Notes: a model not told the origin generated them from the sequence alone. A stretch of DNA of 64,000 nt from Paramicrobacterium chengjingii (GCF_011751765.2 NZ_CP061169.1:3224001-3288000), one strand, 5' to 3'. Numbered from the stretch's first letter, positions 34,273 through 43,354 are shown. Translations and numbers: made by a program.

Positions 34273-35862
34273 TCAGTCGGTCAGTCGAACGGTCTCGAAG
34301 CTGTACAACGACGAGTAGACGAGCGCCCCGCCAATCGTTGTGAAACCCTCGAGAGAATCGGAGTAGGCAAATGCCGTTGTTCCTTGTCCAGTGGTAACAA
34401 ACGGTACATTCTTAAGGAAAATCTCGCCAAGCTCGTGGTAGATCTTTTCGCGTTCCTCGCCATTAGGGGTCTGCGCCCCTTCCGTCAGCAAACTCGCATA
34501 GAGATCTTCATTAATTCCGTAAGAACGAACAAAGCTCGGTCCGCCGATGAACGCACCGGTCAGCGCGGTGGGGTCGCTCATAGCTGCGGGAGGTCCACTC
34601 AAGAGTAGGTCGTAGTCTCCCGAGTCTCCCTTTGAGATGAGGTTCGCATAGTCACCGGTCACAAGTTTCACGTCGATTCCCACCTCGGCAAGGTCGCTCT
34701 TCACGACCTGCGCTCGCTCCGTGTAACCGAAGTACTGTGAAGTGGTGACGAGATCCAGGCTGAACCCGTCGCCATAACCCGCTTCCGCCAGCAAGTCTTT
34801 GGCCTTTTTCGGGTCATGGGAGAAGTGCTTGGCTTGTTTCTCATCGAAGTAGTCGTTGTCTTCCGGAATCGGTAGACCTCCGCCAGGAACGCCGTAGCCC
34901 AGAGTACCTACCTCGTTCAACGACTCGCGGTCGACCGCATAGGCAATCGCCTGCCGCACTTTGGGCTCTGCGAGTGGCCCCTCCGTGAGGTTGAGCAGCA
35001 AAGCCCCATAGAGCCCGGGAACATGATCAAGCGTGACTCCATCAGTTTGTTCGAGGCTCTGGTAATCAGACGCAGGAACGTAATCGATGAACTGCACCTG
35101 CCCACTCGTGAGCGCTTTGACTCGCGTCTGGGCATCCGGCATGAACGTCATCTCGATCGAGTCGAGTTCGACCTTGTCGGCGTTGTAGAAATCAGGGTTG
35201 GGTTCGAGCGTGAAAGATACGCCCTTGCTGTACTCGGTGATCATGAACGGGCCGGCTCCGACTGGGCTGCCTTCACTATCGAGCGGGTCTTCCGGAACGA
35301 TGGCCGACAAAGGATCGGCCAGCACCTGCGGAAATGCCGTCTGCGGCGTGTCAAGAGTTACGATCACGGTTGAGTCGTCTGGTGTGTCAATCTTTGTGAC
35401 GCCTGCGAACTGGCTCTGGTAAGTGGCACCGTTTTCTGGCTCAGCGAAGTACTCGAATGTTCTCTTGACATCTGCGGAAGTCAAGCTGTCACCATTCGAG
35501 AACTTGAGTTCAGGCCGAAGCGTAAACGTGTAATTGAGCCCGTCCTCTGAGACCTCGAATTCTGAGGCCAGCGCAGGAGCAGGCTGCCCATCCGAGTCGT
35601 ACTGAAGAAGGCCTCGACGAACAAGTGCGACGACCTCCTTTGCCGCGGACCCCTGGTCCACGCCAGTCTTGATGTCAGTCGGTTCAGCAGACAGGCCGTA
35701 GCTGAGTGTTTGATCCGAGGCTGCGCCGCTTGATGATGTGTCTGTTGCGCAGCTGGCCAGTGAGATTGCGAGCGCAGTCGCAGTGGCCAGCACTGCAACC
35801 TTCCCACCTAATGAGCGAGTCGAACGCGCTGCGCTCGGGTCACGACGAGTGGTCTTCACCAT
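34273..35862 (-). CDS. Peptide-binding lipoprotein, SBP family 5 (DppA/GsiB type)
   Basis: 529 residues, AAAGG 5 bases before the ATG. Lipobox SLASC at about residue 38 after a basic Tat-free signal. Mature part follows SBP_bac_5: LKFSNGDSLTSADVKRTFEYF (the family signature), VGAGPFMITEYSKGVSFTLEPNPDFYN, AIAYAVDRESLNE, LLAEAGYGDGFSLDL. First gene of the operon that ends with the gamma-glutamyltransferase; the LacI operators at 36062-36122 lie about 200 bases upstream. Confidence 0.9.
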   Translation of the reverse strand: MVKTTRRDPSAARSTRSLGGKVAVLATATALAISLASCATDTSSSGAASDQTLSYGLSAEPTDIKTGVDQGSAAKEVVALVRRGLLQYDSDGQPAPALASEFEVSEDGLNYTFTLRPELKFSNGDSLTSADVKRTFEYFAEPENGATYQSQFAGVTKIDTPDDSTVIVTLDTPQTAFPQVLADPLSAIVPEDPLDSEGSPVGAGPFMITEYSKGVSFTLEPNPDFYNADKVELDSIEMTFMPDAQTRVKALTSGQVQFIDYVPASDYQSLEQTDGVTLDHVPGLYGALLLNLTEGPLAEPKVRQAIAYAVDRESLNEVGTLGYGVPGGGLPIPEDNDYFDEKQAKHFSHDPKKAKDLLAEAGYGDGFSLDLVTTSQYFGYTERAQVVKSDLAEVGIDVKLVTGDYANLISKGDSGDYDLLLSGPPAAMSDPTALTGAFIGGPSFVRSYGINEDLYASLLTEGAQTPNGEEREKIYHELGEIFLKNVPFVTTGQGTTAFAYSDSLEGFTTIGGALVYSSLYSFETVRLTD

Positions 35863-36061
35863 GAAACCTTTCCATTTCTCTCATGCCGACCGGGCACGAA
35901 AGGCTGTAGACGTGCGCTCAATGACGAGCGCCGATGTGATTGCCTGGCTCGAGATACGTTCACCAGGGCAGAAATATTGGGTTCAGACAGGTGGATAGGT
36001 CAGCCTCCTTGCTTCCTCGCCGCTGCTGTGTGCTCACAACAACCGCTTGCCTTGGTTCCCA

Positions 36062-36125
36062 TTTTGGGAACGTTCCCGCTGTATATTGCCTCCACTTTGA
36101 CCCATTTTGGGAACGATGTCAATAT
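36062..36125. promoter_or_regulatory. Paired LacI operators and promoters between peptide importer and LacI gene
   Basis: TTTTGGGAACGTTCCC at 36062-36077 contains the 12-bp palindrome GGGAACGTTCCC. A second site, TTTTGGGAACGATGTCAA, lies at 36105-36122. The shared TTTGGGAACG cores are 43 bases apart, about four helical turns. Leftward TTGACA (36122-36117) and rightward TTGACC (36097-36102)-17-CAATAT (36120-36125) overlap the second site. The same pair occurs before the deglycase operon (43047-43108). The remainder of the 348-base gap 35863-36210 shows nothing I recognise. Confidence 0.7.
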
Positions 36126-36210
36126 GATGGTTCGAGATTTACCAGATGGTGATGAAACGTCATGTGGAGCGGCACGTTTGCTACCATGCGACCGAAGCCT
36201 GGAGGGCCGT

Positions 36211-37311
36211 ATGACACGCGAGTCAGTGACAATCATGGATGTTGCAAGGGAAGCGGGTGTGTCTAAGTCCGCAGCTGCGCGCGTTCTCGCCCGCAATGGG
36301 TCGGCCAGTGCCACAACCCATGAGCGAGTCATGAAGGCTGCGGCTTTCCTAGGCTACCGACCCAATCAGCTTGCACGGTCGATGAAATCGGGGGCCACGA
36401 ACACCATAGGCATCGTCGTTCCGGACGTGATCATCCCATTCTTCTCAGCCATTTTGAGGGGCGTTGCGGACAACGCACGTGCGGCTGGTTTTGAGGTACT
36501 CGTGAGCAACACCGACAATGATCCCGATATTGAGGAACGCTCGCTCGAGTTGTTCGCGGAGAAACGTGTTGATGGAATCGCGATCGCCCCGGTCTTCCAA
36601 CAAGATCCGAGAGCGATCCTCCGACTCGCTGACGAAGGCATGCCCGTTGTGTTGCTCGACCGCCGAATGACCGGGCTTGAGCATTTGCCTTTGGTATCTG
36701 TCGATCATGTCGACGCGGCCGAAAAGGCGGTTGCGGCGTTGGCTGATCTCGGACACGAACGCATCGCGCTCCTCGCCGAATCGGCTCCGGCGCTCGCCAG
36801 ACTTCAAGAGCTCGCTGAGAGCTCCTCAAGCCATCCCCACCTGTCGCTATTACGTCCGTCTGCACAGCGAATCATCGGGTATCTTCGCGCCATTAAACGA
36901 CATGGCATTGAACTTGACGAAGACCTCATCATCCATTCGGGGTACACGACGACTAGTGCGCAGGAGGCGGTGGAACGATTCCTCGCATCTGGCATCGAAG
37001 CCACTGCCCTTCACGCCACCAACGCAGTGCTGACTTCGGGCGCCTATCGTGGGATTCGATCTCGAGGACTATCAGTGCCAGAGGACATGTCGTTTATCGG
37101 CTTCGATGATCAAGAGTGGACAACAATGGTTCAACCCGAGGTCACCGTCGTTGAGCAGCCCAGTCAACAGCTCGGAGCGACGGCGGCGACTGTTCTCACT
37201 AACCTTGTGCGCGGAGCTGCAGCCGATCCGCTTGAGCATCTCCTAGAGGCAGAGCTGCTCATGAGAGATTCGACTGCGAGCCGTGTTCGCCCGTCCATCA
37301 GGCTCGCGTGA
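36211..37311 (+). CDS. LacI-family transcriptional regulator
   Basis: 366 residues from the ATG at 36211, with GGAGGG directly upstream; a longer frame upstream crosses the operators. LacI helix-turn-helix at 7-26 (TIMDVAREAGVSKSAAARVLA) with hinge RPNQLARSMKSG, and effector domain NTIGIVVPDVIIPFFSAILRGV, DGIAIAP, SFIGFDDQEWTTMVQPEVTVV. Divergent from the peptide importer and convergent with the Hyu/deglycase operon. Near-identical TTTTGGGAACG operator pairs precede both, so it most likely controls both. Confidence 0.9.
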   Translation: MTRESVTIMDVAREAGVSKSAAARVLARNGSASATTHERVMKAAAFLGYRPNQLARSMKSGATNTIGIVVPDVIIPFFSAILRGVADNARAAGFEVLVSNTDNDPDIEERSLELFAEKRVDGIAIAPVFQQDPRAILRLADEGMPVVLLDRRMTGLEHLPLVSVDHVDAAEKAVAALADLGHERIALLAESAPALARLQELAESSSSHPHLSLLRPSAQRIIGYLRAIKRHGIELDEDLIIHSGYTTTSAQEAVERFLASGIEATALHATNAVLTSGAYRGIRSRGLSVPEDMSFIGFDDQEWTTMVQPEVTVVEQPSQQLGATAATVLTNLVRGAAADPLEHLLEAELLMRDSTASRVRPSIRLA

Positions 37312-37379
37312 ACTCCATCCACGCAGTTGACGCGCAGCCCGCGGCGATCAGCTTCCTTTCACCGTTGAAGGAGACCGCA

Positions 37380-39059
37380 CTACTCTGAGGTCGTTTCGCT
37401 CCCTCGTGATTTCACATATTCGGATGCCGTCTCAGCAGAGATCTTCGCGTCGCGAAGGTCTTGCTCGACACTTGTCTCGTCTCGGTCACGAGGCTCCCCA
37501 TAACCGCCAGCTCCAGCCGTCTCGATCGAGACGACATCGCCAGTTTTGAGGACGGAGTATCCATGATCGATCGGCTGAGCACCCTCGCTGAGCACGCATG
37601 TTGCCGAAGCTCCTGAGCCTCCGCCAAAGAGTCCCCACGGCTGAGACTTCTGTCTGCTTGTATCGAGCCAGAAGTGAATGTCATCGGCCTCAACTCTGAC
37701 CCGTCGCCGTATTCCAAGTCCTCCACGGAACTCCCCCGTGCCACCAGAGTCGTCTATCAGTTCATACGCCTCGACCATGAGGGGGTACTCGGTCTCAAGA
37801 CTCTCAACCGGCAGATTCGACGTGTTTGTCATATGAACCTGAACGCCGTCCAGTCCGTCTTTTGTGCTTCGAGCCCCGCTTCCCCCACCGATGGTTTCCA
37901 GGTAGACGAAGTCACGAGAGCGCTCCGGATCGCGCCCAGAGAAATGAACCCCAGTGTTCGCACCATTGCTTGCAGCAGTGACACGTGTTGGGACAGCATC
38001 AGCGAGCGCTCCCATGATGAGGTCCACAATGCGCTGACATGTCTCACTCCTCCCGTTCACCGCGGCGGGAGCTTGGCAGTTCACCACCGAACCACGTGGT
38101 GCGTCGATGCGGATGGGGCGATAAAGCCCAGCATTCGGGTCTATATCCGGATCGATGAGCGTCTTCACGGCGTAGTACACGGACGCATACAACCCGGTCC
38201 AGACCACATTGATGCTCGCTCGCACTTGAGGCGGGTTGCCAGCGAAATCAAAGTGCATCTCGTCACCCGCTATAACGATACGAATCTTGAGAGTGAGCTC
38301 GTCGTCAAGTTCCGGGCAGTCAAAGAGGTCCTCGAACTCGTATTCACCGTCGGGAAAATCAGCAATCGCGGCTCGGGTTCGGCGTTCCGTATAGTTGAGG
38401 AGCTCATCGGAGGCGGCCGTGATTGTTGCCACACCGTATCTCTGGCAGAGCTCGCCAAATCGCGTGACAGCAACTCGCAAGGCTGCTTCCTGCGCGCGCA
38501 GGTCAGCTTCTCTCTCCTCGGGAACCTGGCAGTTCAGGAGGATCAACTGCAAAAGCTCATCTTGGGCCACACCGGCGCGAACAAGATGAAGCGGCGGGAT
38601 TCGAATCGCCTCCTGGTAGATATGCGCATGGCCTCGATCGCCAAAATCGGCGTGGTGCGCCAGCGTGGCGGCCCAAGCGACGACCGTTCCCTCCACGAAT
38701 ATCGGCGTGGCCAACACGATGTCCGGCAAGTGCGATCCGCCGCCGGTGTACGGATCATTCCCGATGAAGACGTCGCCTTCGAGAATTTGATCGTCATCGA
38801 ACCGGCTCCGAATGGATGTCACGATTCCCATCAGCGATCCGAGATGGAGTGGCGACCCACCCTCGTCTTGAGCTACTGCCTGGCCAGCGGCGTCGAAGAG
38901 CGAGGCCGTGCAGTCACGTCGCTCCTTGATATTCGGTGAGAAGGCTGCCTTGACGAGGGTCTCGCTCATTTCTTCCACGATCGTCGACATTGCTGCCCCG
39001 ATGACTTCGACGGTCACCGGATCCAAGCCAATTGGTACGGTCACTGCGTTCGCGTTCAT
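37380..39059 (-). CDS. hyuB: Hydantoinase B / 5-oxoprolinase, HyuB-type subunit
   Basis: 559 residues, the usual HyuB length. Family landmarks: VIGAAMSTIVEEMSETLVKAAFSPNIKERRDCTASLFDAAG at the N-terminus, IGNDPYTGGGSHLPDIVLATPIF, LAHHADFGDRG (metal-site histidines) and the C-terminal GGGSGARSTKDGLDGVQVHMTNTSNLPVE and GLFGGGSGASA. With HyuA it makes the ATP-dependent ring opening of 5-oxoproline or N-substituted hydantoins. Last gene of the deglycase operon; 4-base overlap with hyuA. Confidence 0.9.
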   Translation of the reverse strand: MNANAVTVPIGLDPVTVEVIGAAMSTIVEEMSETLVKAAFSPNIKERRDCTASLFDAAGQAVAQDEGGSPLHLGSLMGIVTSIRSRFDDDQILEGDVFIGNDPYTGGGSHLPDIVLATPIFVEGTVVAWAATLAHHADFGDRGHAHIYQEAIRIPPLHLVRAGVAQDELLQLILLNCQVPEEREADLRAQEAALRVAVTRFGELCQRYGVATITAASDELLNYTERRTRAAIADFPDGEYEFEDLFDCPELDDELTLKIRIVIAGDEMHFDFAGNPPQVRASINVVWTGLYASVYYAVKTLIDPDIDPNAGLYRPIRIDAPRGSVVNCQAPAAVNGRSETCQRIVDLIMGALADAVPTRVTAASNGANTGVHFSGRDPERSRDFVYLETIGGGSGARSTKDGLDGVQVHMTNTSNLPVESLETEYPLMVEAYELIDDSGGTGEFRGGLGIRRRVRVEADDIHFWLDTSRQKSQPWGLFGGGSGASATCVLSEGAQPIDHGYSVLKTGDVVSIETAGAGGYGEPRDRDETSVEQDLRDAKISAETASEYVKSRGSETTSE

Positions 39060-41116
39060 GAGGCTTCCCCAATCGTGATCACTAGATTTCCCAACGAATC
39101 AACGATGCATTCGTCGCCGGGCAACAACACCGTTGTGGTGTCCATCTGCTCGATAATGGCCGGCCCGGAGATTCTGTTTCCAGCACGCAGAGCATCACGC
39201 CGATAGACGGGGCACTCTCGATAACCCGTCTCCGGGTCGAAATATGCTTCACGCCCGCTGTCGAGCGCCTGGGACGGGTCGGCCCCCGCGCCTTCGGATC
39301 GTGTCAGCTCAATTGTGGAGCTCTTCCCGACCGCTTGAACTCGGAACGTAACGATTTCGAGCACCGAGTTTTCCAGGCGATAGCCGTACATGCGTTCGTG
39401 GGCAGCGTGGAACTGGTCGATGACGGTTGCCAACGCCTCTGCGTCATTGAGCTTCTCGGGAACCTCGATCGGCAGTTCGAAGTTTTGCCCGGCATACCGC
39501 ATATCGAGGCGCCGGACGATCTTCCGGTCACGAGAATCGATGTTCTCGTCGTCGAACCAGGCAGCTGCCTGCCCTTCGAGCTCTGAGAATGCGGCGTCGA
39601 CCCTTTCGGGCCTGTTCTGGTCCACACGGGTAATCTTCGACTGCATGAAGTCGGCCTTGACGTCAGTCATGAGCAGCCCGAGGGCTGATTGTGCACCAGG
39701 AATCTCTGGAATCACGACGGTGTCGATTCCGAGTTCTCGTGCAAGTCGAGACGCGTGCAAGGGGCCTGCGCCGCCGAACGGAACGAGCGCGTAGTCTCGG
39801 GGGTCGTATCCCCGCTGCACAGAGATGACTCGAATTGCTCGTGCCATATTCGCTGTGACGACGCGGAGCATTCCCAGTGCCGCCTCTTCCGGCTCGAGGC
39901 CCAGGGGAGCACCGATGGCGCGAAGCGCAGTCACGGATGCCTCGCGATCGATCTTCATCTGCCCATTGAGGAGGTACTCGGGGTTGAGAAAACGAAGAAC
40001 GACGTTGGCATCAGTCACGGCTGGCTCGGTTCCATGTCCGTAGCACGCGGGCCCGGGGAATGCGCCTGCGCTTTGAGGTCCAACTCGAAGGTGTCCGCCG
40101 GTGTCGATCCAGCCGAGTGAGCCTCCACCCGCACCGACCGTGTGGATGTCGAGCATGGGGGAACGGATCGGCCGTCCTTCAAACTCCATACCGGAGGTGA
40201 TCTTCGGCTCGCCGTTCTGCACGAGTGACACATCGGACGACGTGCCGCCCATGTCAAAAGTGATGATGTCAGGATGCCCCGCAGCTGCGCAGATCTGCGC
40301 GGCTCCCACAACACCTGTACTCGGGCCAGAGAGCACGAGTCGCACGGGCATCTCCTCCGCAGTTGCGAAGGGAATGACGCCCCCATTACTTTGCGTCACG
40401 TGAGGCGTCGCGGTGAGGCCATCTTCAGCGAGCCGCTCGCGCAGCCGGGAGAGATAGCGGAAGATGACGGGACCAACATATGCGTTAGTCACCACCGTCG
40501 AGAGTCGCTCGTACTCGCGGAATTCAGGGAGAATTTCGGACGACAACGAGATGTGAACGTTGGGGAGAATTTCCCGAATGATCTCAGCGACACGTCGTTC
40601 GTGCTGCGGTGCGAGGAAGCTGTAAAGAAAACAGACGGCGATGGACTCAGCACCCTGCTCGCCGAGAGCTCGAACGGCATCCCGCGTCTCCTGCTCGTTC
40701 AGCGCAATCTCGATGTCGCCGGTGTGTCGAACACGCTCAGTAACCTCGTACCGAAGCTCGCGCGGCACGAACGGCACTGGCTTGTCAGCCTGCGGGTTGT
40801 ACATGTGAGGGCGTCGACCCCGACCAAGCTCAAGGAGGTCTTTGAACCCGCGTGTCGTGATGAGCCCTGTCGTAACTCCGCTGTGCGTGAGCAGAGCGTT
40901 GGTGCCTACCGTTGTTCCGTGAGCAAAGTACCCAACATCAGTGATGCTGCGATCGCCGACCTGGCTGAGAAGTTCGGTCACTCCAGCGAGGATTGCTCTG
41001 CCTGGGTCGTCAGGGGTGCTCGATACCTTCCGAACGTGTACTTCACCCGTCGTCTCATCGAAAGCGCAGACGTCGGTGAAGGTTCCGCCTGTGTCCACTC
41101 CGATACGTAAACTCAT
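39056..41116 (-). CDS. hyuA: Hydantoinase A / 5-oxoprolinase, HyuA-type ATP-binding subunit
   Basis: 686 residues. N-terminal actin-like ATPase motif MSLRIGVDTGGTFTDVCAFDE, then AHGTTVGTNALLTHSG, TFDMGGTSSDVSLVQNG and LVPFGGAGPLHASRLARELGI, all typical of HyuA/oxoprolinase A. It phosphorylates the lactam or amide carbonyl for hydrolysis with HyuB. Overlaps both neighbours by 4 bases. Its placement between a fructosamine-kinase-like gene and hyuB, rather than in a hydantoin cluster, is unusual and shapes the reading of the whole regulon. Confidence 0.92.
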   Translation of the reverse strand: MSLRIGVDTGGTFTDVCAFDETTGEVHVRKVSSTPDDPGRAILAGVTELLSQVGDRSITDVGYFAHGTTVGTNALLTHSGVTTGLITTRGFKDLLELGRGRRPHMYNPQADKPVPFVPRELRYEVTERVRHTGDIEIALNEQETRDAVRALGEQGAESIAVCFLYSFLAPQHERRVAEIIREILPNVHISLSSEILPEFREYERLSTVVTNAYVGPVIFRYLSRLRERLAEDGLTATPHVTQSNGGVIPFATAEEMPVRLVLSGPSTGVVGAAQICAAAGHPDIITFDMGGTSSDVSLVQNGEPKITSGMEFEGRPIRSPMLDIHTVGAGGGSLGWIDTGGHLRVGPQSAGAFPGPACYGHGTEPAVTDANVVLRFLNPEYLLNGQMKIDREASVTALRAIGAPLGLEPEEAALGMLRVVTANMARAIRVISVQRGYDPRDYALVPFGGAGPLHASRLARELGIDTVVIPEIPGAQSALGLLMTDVKADFMQSKITRVDQNRPERVDAAFSELEGQAAAWFDDENIDSRDRKIVRRLDMRYAGQNFELPIEVPEKLNDAEALATVIDQFHAAHERMYGYRLENSVLEIVTFRVQAVGKSSTIELTRSEGAGADPSQALDSGREAYFDPETGYRECPVYRRDALRAGNRISGPAIIEQMDTTTVLLPGDECIVDSLGNLVITIGEAS

Positions 41117-41985
41117 TGGATACCTGCCTTCGTATTCGACGATTCTTTCTTTGCTGCGCGACCTGCATTTCGCGAGCTGAACGGTCGACCATCACCGAAC
41201 GCGCCGTACCTCGTGCAGACTTGGGCTGCGTGCGCGCTCGCGGACGCAAGCACATCTGAAACTTTTCGTCGGTTCAAGAGACCAACGAGAACACTGGCGA
41301 TAAAAGCATCTCCTGCACCCAAGGTGTCCACAACGCTGATTGGCTCAGCATCCTGCCACATGCCGCTCGAGGACTGTGCAAGGTACGCTCCGTTTCGTCC
41401 CCTGGTAACGAGCGCGTGCTTCGCACCATGCTCAATCGCATAGTGTGCGAGCGCCTCCGCTCCAGCGGCATCCAAGTGGCTTCCCGAGAATGACGCAAGG
41501 TAGAGATGCGGGAGCATCGACTGGAGATCCACACTCTCGAGGGTGTATTTCTCCTCCGAGCCGAAGTCGTAAGATACTTTGCTCTCTTCGGCCATAGCGA
41601 CGACCGACGACCCGAATGTGCCTGCGTATCCACTGTGGACAACGTCGAAATCGCTCATGTTTTCGAAGTGGCTCTCCTTCGGCGAGAACGTGGCAACGTT
41701 GGGCTTGGCTCCGACAAACACTCGATCGGTGTCTACGGTCTTGACCTCAGCAAACGCATTCGGTCCTTGAGCGACTTCGCAGAATTCGGTTCCGACGCCC
41801 TCGCGGCGAAGGCTATCAAGCACATACTGGCCCGATAAATCGTCGCCAAGCACACCCATATATGACGATTCCGCTCCGAGCCTCCGGGCGAACACCGCAA
41901 CGTTGACGGCGTTGCCGCCAGGGTATTCGCGGCCAAGAGTTACATACCGGTCGACGACGTTGTCGCCAACTCCAAGCAGCCGCAT
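41113..41985 (-). CDS. PfkB-family kinase of fructoselysine kinase (FrlD) type
   Basis: 290 residues. The opening GVGDNVVDRYVTLGREYPGGNAVNVAVFARRLG is the FrlD form of the PfkB signature (G-D-N-x-V-D ... Y-P-G-G-N-A-x-N-V-A-V). DTLGAGDAFIASVLVG supplies the catalytic Asp. FrlD phosphorylates O6 of fructosamines, the Amadori products of glucose. The start is adjacent to the deglycase stop with no gap. A second kinase of this type lies at 47489-48400, so the two may serve different glycated substrates. Confidence 0.85.
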   Translation of the reverse strand: MRLLGVGDNVVDRYVTLGREYPGGNAVNVAVFARRLGAESSYMGVLGDDLSGQYVLDSLRREGVGTEFCEVAQGPNAFAEVKTVDTDRVFVGAKPNVATFSPKESHFENMSDFDVVHSGYAGTFGSSVVAMAEESKVSYDFGSEEKYTLESVDLQSMLPHLYLASFSGSHLDAAGAEALAHYAIEHGAKHALVTRGRNGAYLAQSSSGMWQDAEPISVVDTLGAGDAFIASVLVGLLNRRKVSDVLASASAHAAQVCTRYGAFGDGRPFSSRNAGRAAKKESSNTKAGIQ

Positions 41986-43005
41986 TCAATACTCCACTTT
42001 GTACATGTAACGCCTGACCGACGTGTCGTGCCCACGCCGTGCGGCCACGTGGTCGAGAATACGTCGTTCTGCACTCATGAGTGCGAGCACGCTGAGGTCG
42101 CCGCGTGCTTCCGGCTTGATTCCGGGAAGCGAGAGGGATGCTGTGTCAACGACCCCAAGCTTGTTGGTGTACGTCTCGCCGAAGCGAACAACGCGCTCGC
42201 CGAGCGACCGAGTCGCGTCTTCCGCGAGCAGAACGACAAGCGGAACATCTTCGCCGATCATTTCGAGCGGACCGTGGAAGAAGTCAGCTCCGTTGATCGC
42301 CGCCGAGTGCATCCACTGCATCTCCATGAAGTAACACCATGCCATCATCTTTGCCATGCCATAGGCCGGTCCGGCCCCGACAATATAGCTGCGTGGGGAG
42401 TCACTCAGAATATCTGCGATGCGCTCTCCCGCCTCGGCGACCTCGTCTTTCGTAGCTCGAAGTGCTCCAGGAAGGGCAGGGATAGAGGCACGAATTTCGG
42501 CGGCCTTCTGCGTTTCTCCGGCACCTTCGAGGAGTGCCAGCGCAACAAGCTCGTTGAGAACCAGCTTGGGCTCGGTGATCGAGATCGTGTCGGGGTAGTC
42601 GAGGTGAAGGTCTCCGAGACGTGAGAGCCCGTTGTCACCCTGACGCGAAATGCCGATAACCGTCGCCCCTGTCGACTTCGCGAACTCAGCAGCTGCCACC
42701 GTCTCCGGTGTGTTGCCGGAGTGCGATGCTGCCACGACCAATGCGTTCGGACCAAGGTCAGCGGGGTTTCGCGACGTCAGCTCTGCACTTGTGATCCGCG
42801 TTGCACCAAAGTCGCTTGTGTACCGGTCGAGCAGCTCGAACGCGGGATAAGTCCCGAAGTGGGACCCTCCGCAGCCAACCAGATAGACATGGTCGAGTCC
42901 CTTACTCTGGACGGAAGATACGAATTCGCGGATTTTGGAATCCTGGTCGATCGCGTGCTGGACGCAGTCTTCGAAATCGTCCGGGACGGGAATGACGTCA
43001 CTCAT
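41986..43005 (-). CDS. SIS-domain fructosamine-6-phosphate deglycase (FrlB type)
   Basis: 339 residues with two SIS domains. VYLVGCGGSHFGTYPAFELLDRY and VVAASHSGNTPETVAAAEFA form the phosphosugar site; MEMQWMHSAAINGADFFHGPLEMI carries the conserved Glu and the His-Gly-Pro loop of FrlB; the chain ends RRYMYKVEY, the FrlB-type tail. FrlB cleaves fructoselysine 6-phosphate to lysine and glucose 6-phosphate. First gene of the operon with kinase, HyuA and HyuB. Promoter region holds the LacI operator pair 43047-43108. Confidence 0.87.
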   Translation of the reverse strand: MSDVIPVPDDFEDCVQHAIDQDSKIREFVSSVQSKGLDHVYLVGCGGSHFGTYPAFELLDRYTSDFGATRITSAELTSRNPADLGPNALVVAASHSGNTPETVAAAEFAKSTGATVIGISRQGDNGLSRLGDLHLDYPDTISITEPKLVLNELVALALLEGAGETQKAAEIRASIPALPGALRATKDEVAEAGERIADILSDSPRSYIVGAGPAYGMAKMMAWCYFMEMQWMHSAAINGADFFHGPLEMIGEDVPLVVLLAEDATRSLGERVVRFGETYTNKLGVVDTASLSLPGIKPEARGDLSVLALMSAERRILDHVAARRGHDTSVRRYMYKVEY

Positions 43006-43046
43006 ATGAGCCTTACACCTTTGTTCGCTGTCTGCATTTAGTCAGT

Positions 43047-43108
43047 GTTTGGGAACGGTCCCAAATTTCTATATTCTTTAGTGAACACGATTTTGGGAAC
43101 GGTGTCAA
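43047..43108 (-). promoter_or_regulatory. Paired LacI operators before the deglycase-HyuAB operon
   Basis: TTTGGGAACGGTCCCAAA (43048-43065) is an inverted repeat with 7-bp arms. TTTTGGGAACGGTGTCAA (43091-43108) matches the 36105-36122 site at 17 of 18 bases. The cores are 44 bases apart, mirroring the 43-base spacing at 36062, and lie in the same order relative to the leftward operon. TTGACA (43108-43103, minus) is a -35 inside the outer site. No other feature is seen from 43109 to about 43270 within the 349-base gap 43006-43354. Confidence 0.72.
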
Positions 43109-43303
43109 ACATGACGCGACGCACCTCCACCACGCGTCGACGGCCATTCGCGCTTGGGCAAGCAGGCGACCACACGCCAACGGCGGGTTTGGCGCACGTT
43201 GAGCCGACTATGACGAGACCGTCGTTGCATGTCGTTACATTTCCGTGACCATAAATATCGATGACAGGGTTTTGCAATCGCGCATGGGCGGCTAATGTAT
43301 AGC

Positions 43304-43333
43304 GTTATAAGACGTCATACTACGTCTCATAAC
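43304..43333 (+). promoter_or_regulatory. Candidate GntR (FrlR) operator before the frl operon
   Basis: GTTATAAGACG (43304-43314) and CGTCTCATAAC (43323-43333) form an inverted repeat with one mismatch, containing the exact AGACGT-N6-ACGTCT at 43310-43327. Upstream, TTGCAA (43272-43277) and ATGTAT/TAATGT near 43293-43300 could be the promoter, which would place the palindrome over the transcription start. The GntR gene at 48418 is the likely binder. Confidence 0.6.
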
Positions 43334-43354
43334 GTATTTTAGAAAGGGGCACAC

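Noticed and set aside
37674..38939. 421-codon plus-strand frame opposite hyuB
   Set aside because: No motif or ribosome site, and hyuB on the other strand has full family motifs.
43109..43270. Short open frame in the deglycase/frl spacer
   Set aside because: 67 codons of low-complexity basic residues overlapping an operator, without a ribosome site.
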